A stretch of 64,000 bases of DNA from Paramecium pentaurelia. Taxonomy: Eukaryota; Ciliophora; Oligohymenophorea; Peniculida; Parameciidae. Every line of letters begins with the position of its first letter. Positions within the stretch are counted from its first letter, which is position 1. Of the stretch, positions 60,992-64,000 are shown one piece after another. The stretch lies in the NCBI GenBank assembly GCA_905183005.1, contig CAJJDO010000090.1, positions 372,001-436,000 of the forward strand, given 5' to 3'. A program made the translations under genes and the position numbers. The notes beneath the pieces are model-generated. The model was not told where the DNA came from. It ran no database searches and saw only the letters and a list, made by a program, of their open reading frames with translations.

Positions 60992-62382
60992 ATGGATTTT
61001 TAGAAAATTCCTATTGAAATTAATTATTCAAATATAAAGAAAAACATTTACAAGCTAGAATGTTATAAATATGGTATAATTTTTTATCATTGCAGCAAAT
61101 ATTGTAGATAAACTGAATAGATTTATAGAAGCAATAAAATAATATGATTCAGCTATTCAGAAAAATCCCGAAAATTCAGATTTATATTATGGCAAAGGTA
61201 TAAATTAATGATGTATATTTTCTTAGCTATTACTTTAGAAAAGATGAATAGATATGAAGAAGCATTGGAGAATTATGATTTAGCAATTCAAANTACCAGC
61301 TCAGGCTATTGTTATAAAGAGGAATTAGAGATATGGAAAAAATTTCAAATATTATGCTTTTCTCAAATGTTAGTTATTTAATAGATACCGAAAACAATTT
61401 TACCAATTTAAGCTTTTGTAATTAGATTATGCATGAATAATAATAAATAGATTTAATACTGTCTTAAAATCTCTATAAAAAGATTTGTAAAAAACTTAAC
61501 ATATTCATAATTTATCAATTTGATTACTGCAGTGGATTTTCAAAATATTTTATTCCTTTATTGTATTCTAGTCTCTTGCGATAATGACTTTTCAAACATA
61601 ATAATAAGTGGATTTTATAAATATAAATATATATTATCTGTGTATTAAATATTGCTGCTGTCAAATCTCATAATCCATTCATGATTCAAAATCAATAGTC
61701 TCTTGAATCTTTATCAAAACATAATATTTCAATATGGAGATTATGTTCTCCCTTAGACTCTTAAAATAACTCTGTAAAAAGATAGTAAATTTTTAATTAT
61801 AATTAATGATTTAATTTGATAAAAATGAGATTAATGAATGTAAGTCATGTAAAGCCTCCATAAATGATTTTCGTATACTCTTAAGCTTTATGAAACTTTA
61901 AAATTTAATCAAACAAGAATACTTACAAAAACTGACAAATGGTAATAAATTCTTAAAATTTATTGTGAAAAAAAAAATATAACACCTAATTTAAATTGTA
62001 AAATGTAACAAAAAACTACAAAACATAAGGGAAAATAATATAATATTTAAAAACTTGGAAGAACCTAATAAAAAATAATTAATGGATTTTTAGAAAATTC
62101 CTATTGAAATTAATTATTCAAATATAAAGAAAAACATTTACAAGCTAGAATGTTATAAATATGGTATAATTTTTTATCATTGCAGCAAATATTGTAGATA
62201 AACTGAATAGATTTATAGAAGCAATAAAATAATATGATTCAGCTATTCAGAAAAATCCCGAAAATTCAGATTTATATTATGGCAAAGGTATAAATTAATG
62301 ATGTATATTTTCTTAGCTATTACTTTAGAAAAGATGAATAGATATGAAGAAGCATTGGAGAATTATGATTTAGCAATTCAAA
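60204..62382. repeat. Assembly overlap 8 around N at 61293
   Basis: Bases 60204-61292 recur as 61294-62382 (1,089 bp, offset 1,090). It duplicates the upstream region and first two-and-a-half exons of the TPR-array gene. Because the gene itself is made of near-identical repeats, this join deserves special care. Confidence 0.88.
60992..61292 (+). CDS. Artefactual 5' copy of the TPR-array gene
   Basis: Same sequence as 62082-62382: the start exon, the first TPR exon and most of the second, ending at the N. Confidence 0.75.
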
Positions 62383-64000
62383 AAAACCCATAAGATGCAA
62401 AATATTATAGTGGAAAAGGTAATGATGTATATTTTCTTAGCTATTACCTTAGAAAAGATGAATAGATATGAAGAAGCATTGGAGTATTAAGATTAAGCTA
62501 TTCAGAAAAACCCAGAAAATGCAGATTATTTTTAAGGCACAGGTATAAAATAATGATGTTTATTTTCTTAGCGATTGTCTTATTCAAGTTAAATAGATTT
62601 AAAGAAGCATTGGAGTATTATGATTTAGCCATTCAGAAAAACCCAGAAAATGCAGATTTTTATTATGGCAAAGGTATAAATTAAGGTTATTTATTTTCTA
62701 AGCTATTACTTTAGAAAAGATGAATAGATTTTAAGAAGCATTGGAGAATTATGATTTAGCTATTCAAAAAAACCCATAAGATGCAAAATATTATAGTGGA
62801 AAAGGTAATGATGTATAATTTCTTAGCTATTACCTTAGAAAAGATGAATAGATTTTAAGAAGCATTGAGATATTAAGATTTAGCTATTCAGAAAGACCCG
62901 GAAAATGCAGATTAATTTAAATGTAAAGGTATAAATTAATGATATATCAATTTAATAGCTATTGCCTTAGAAAAGAATAATAGATATGAAGAAGCATTAG
63001 AGTATTATGATTTAGCTATTGAGAAAAATCCCGAAAATTCAGATTTATATTATGGCAAAGGTATAAATTAATGATGTATATTTTCTTAGCTATTACTTTA
63101 GAAAAGATGAATAGATATGAAGAAGCATTGGAGAATTATGATATAGCTATTCAAAAAAACCCATAAGATGCAAAATATTATAGTGGAAAAGGTAATGATG
63201 TATATTTTCTTAGCTATTACCTTAGAAAAGATGAATAGATATGAAGAAGCATTGGAGTATTAAGATTAAGCTATTCAGAAAAACCCAGAAAATGCAGATT
63301 ATTTTTAAGGCACAGGTATAAAATAATGATGTTTATTTTCTTAGCGATTGTCTTATTCAAGTTAAATAGATTTAAAGAAGCATTGGAGTATTATGATTTA
63401 GCCATTCAGAAAAACCCAGAAAATGCAGATTTTTATTATGGCAAAGGTATAAATTAAGGTTATTTATTTTCTAAGCTATTACTTTAGAAAAGATGAATAG
63501 ATTTTAAGAAGCATTGGAGAATTATGATTTAGCTAATCAAAAAAACCCAGAAAATTCAGATCATTATAATGGCAAAGGTATAAAATAATGATTAATATTT
63601 TTAAGCAATTGCCTTATTCATGATGAATAGATTTTAAGAAGCATTGGAGTATTATGATATAGCTATTAAGAAAAACTCAGAAAATGCAGATTATTATATT
63701 GGCAAAGGTATAAATTAATGATGTATATTTTCTTAGCTATTGCCTTAGAAAAGATGAATAGATTTTAAGAAGCATTGGAGAATTATGATATAGCTATTCA
63801 AAAAAACCCATAAGATGCAAAATATTATAGTGGAAAAGGTAATGATGTATAATTTCTTAGCTATTACCTTAGAAAAGATGAATAGATTTTAAGAAGCATT
63901 GAGATATTAAGATTTAGCTATTCAGAAAGACCCGGAAAATGCAGATTAATTTAAATGTAAAGGTATAAATTAATGATATATCAATTTAATAGCTATTGCC
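62082..64000 (+). CDS. TPR-array protein with one exon per repeat (continues beyond window)
   Basis: Starts MDFQKIPIEINYSNIKKNIY; the first exon is 82 nt, followed by a 22-nt intron (62164-62185). Then come 14 complete exons of exactly 102 nt, each one 34-residue TPR (for example ITLEKMNRYEEALENYDLAI then QKNPQDAKYYSGKA), and a fifteenth is cut by the window end. Every intron is phase 1 at the same place, between G and CT of the Ala codon after GK. Intron lengths are 22, 28, 29 or 30 nt and some introns are nearly identical to each other. Canonical TPR residues (Y, A, A, P) are conserved, as in bacterial-like superhelical TPR proteins. It has no stop within the window. Partner unknown; likely a protein-binding solenoid. 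Confidence 0.88.
62186..64000 (+). repeat. Tandem exon-plus-intron modules (TPR units)
   Basis: Modules of 124-132 bp (102-nt exon plus 22-30 nt intron) start at 62186, 62317, 62441, 62572, 62703, 62827, 62959, 63090, 63214, 63345, 63476, 63606, 63737, 63861 and 63993. A higher-order repeat is visible: the six modules from 62317 resemble those from 63090 (offset 773 bp), including the order of intron lengths, with one extra module (63606) in the second block. The array continues past the window. Confidence 0.9.

Noticed and set aside
1..64000. Widespread pseudogenes or frameshifts when the standard genetic code is used
   Set aside because: TAA and TAG occur in conserved Gln positions throughout; with TGA as the only stop and tiny introns removed the frames close correctly, and coding lengths are multiples of three.
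62186..64000. CRISPR-like or satellite repeat because of the regular 124-132 bp spacing
   Set aside because: The repeat unit is a 102-nt in-frame TPR exon plus a spliceosomal-type intron.
1..64000. Telomere repeats, tRNA or rRNA genes, transposons
   Set aside because: No G/C-rich hexamer arrays, no cloverleaf with A/B boxes, no transposase or reverse-transcriptase motifs were recognised; a dedicated tRNA or Rfam scan was not possible here.

Overview
The window looks like macronuclear DNA of a Paramecium-type ciliate. Every long coding region uses TGA as its only stop and reads TAA and TAG as glutamine. Genes are interrupted by tiny introns (mostly 19-31 nt, usually GTA...TAG), the DNA is very AT-rich, and genes sit head-to-head or tail-to-tail with little space between them. 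Read with the standard code almost every gene looks broken; read with TGA-only stops, about 26 genes are intact. The species cannot be fixed from sequence alone.

The second half carries an assembly artefact. Single N bases at 23681, 26003, 34816, 38916, 42534, 50693, 53532 and 61293 each separate two copies of the same 1.1-1.6 kb sequence: the end of one contig is repeated as the start of the next. These are unmerged contig overlaps, so about 10.4 kb of the window is counted twice and the real unique length is about 53.6 kb. Several genes therefore appear as one complete and one truncated copy; both are listed.

Layout. 1-24 kb (clean): ferlin-like C2 protein (-), ciliate two-TM membrane protein (+), arylamine N-acetyltransferase (-), TMBIM/LFG protein (+), USP25/28-like ubiquitin protease (-), TPR protein (+), single-domain SCP2 (+), ribosomal protein uL23 (+), ADF/cofilin (+), a second two-TM protein (-), acyl-CoA dehydrogenase/ACX4-like enzyme (+), kinesin (+), CBM20 protein (-). 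27-37 kb: one gene of about 2,800 codons for a NACHT-type STAND ATPase with pentapeptide-like repeats and a very long beta-propeller-like tail, resembling NLR architecture. 37-49.5 kb: BLUF-like protein, an atypical protein kinase, V-ATPase subunit D, a small basic protein, an N-myristoylation-type pseudokinase, an Aurora-like kinase and an FSH1-type serine hydrolase. 49.5-58 kb: coiled-coil protein, S10 serine carboxypeptidase, AT-hook-like protein. 58-62 kb is gene-poor. From 62 kb to the window end runs a TPR gene in which each 34-residue repeat is exactly one 102-nt exon followed by its own 22-30 nt intron.

The genes are mostly unrelated housekeeping and signalling functions; no operon-like logic is expected or seen. 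The most unusual items are the exon-per-repeat TPR array, the NLR-like STAND protein, the run of three kinase-fold genes with altered catalytic motifs, and two divergent gene pairs whose start codons are only 20 and 26 bp apart.
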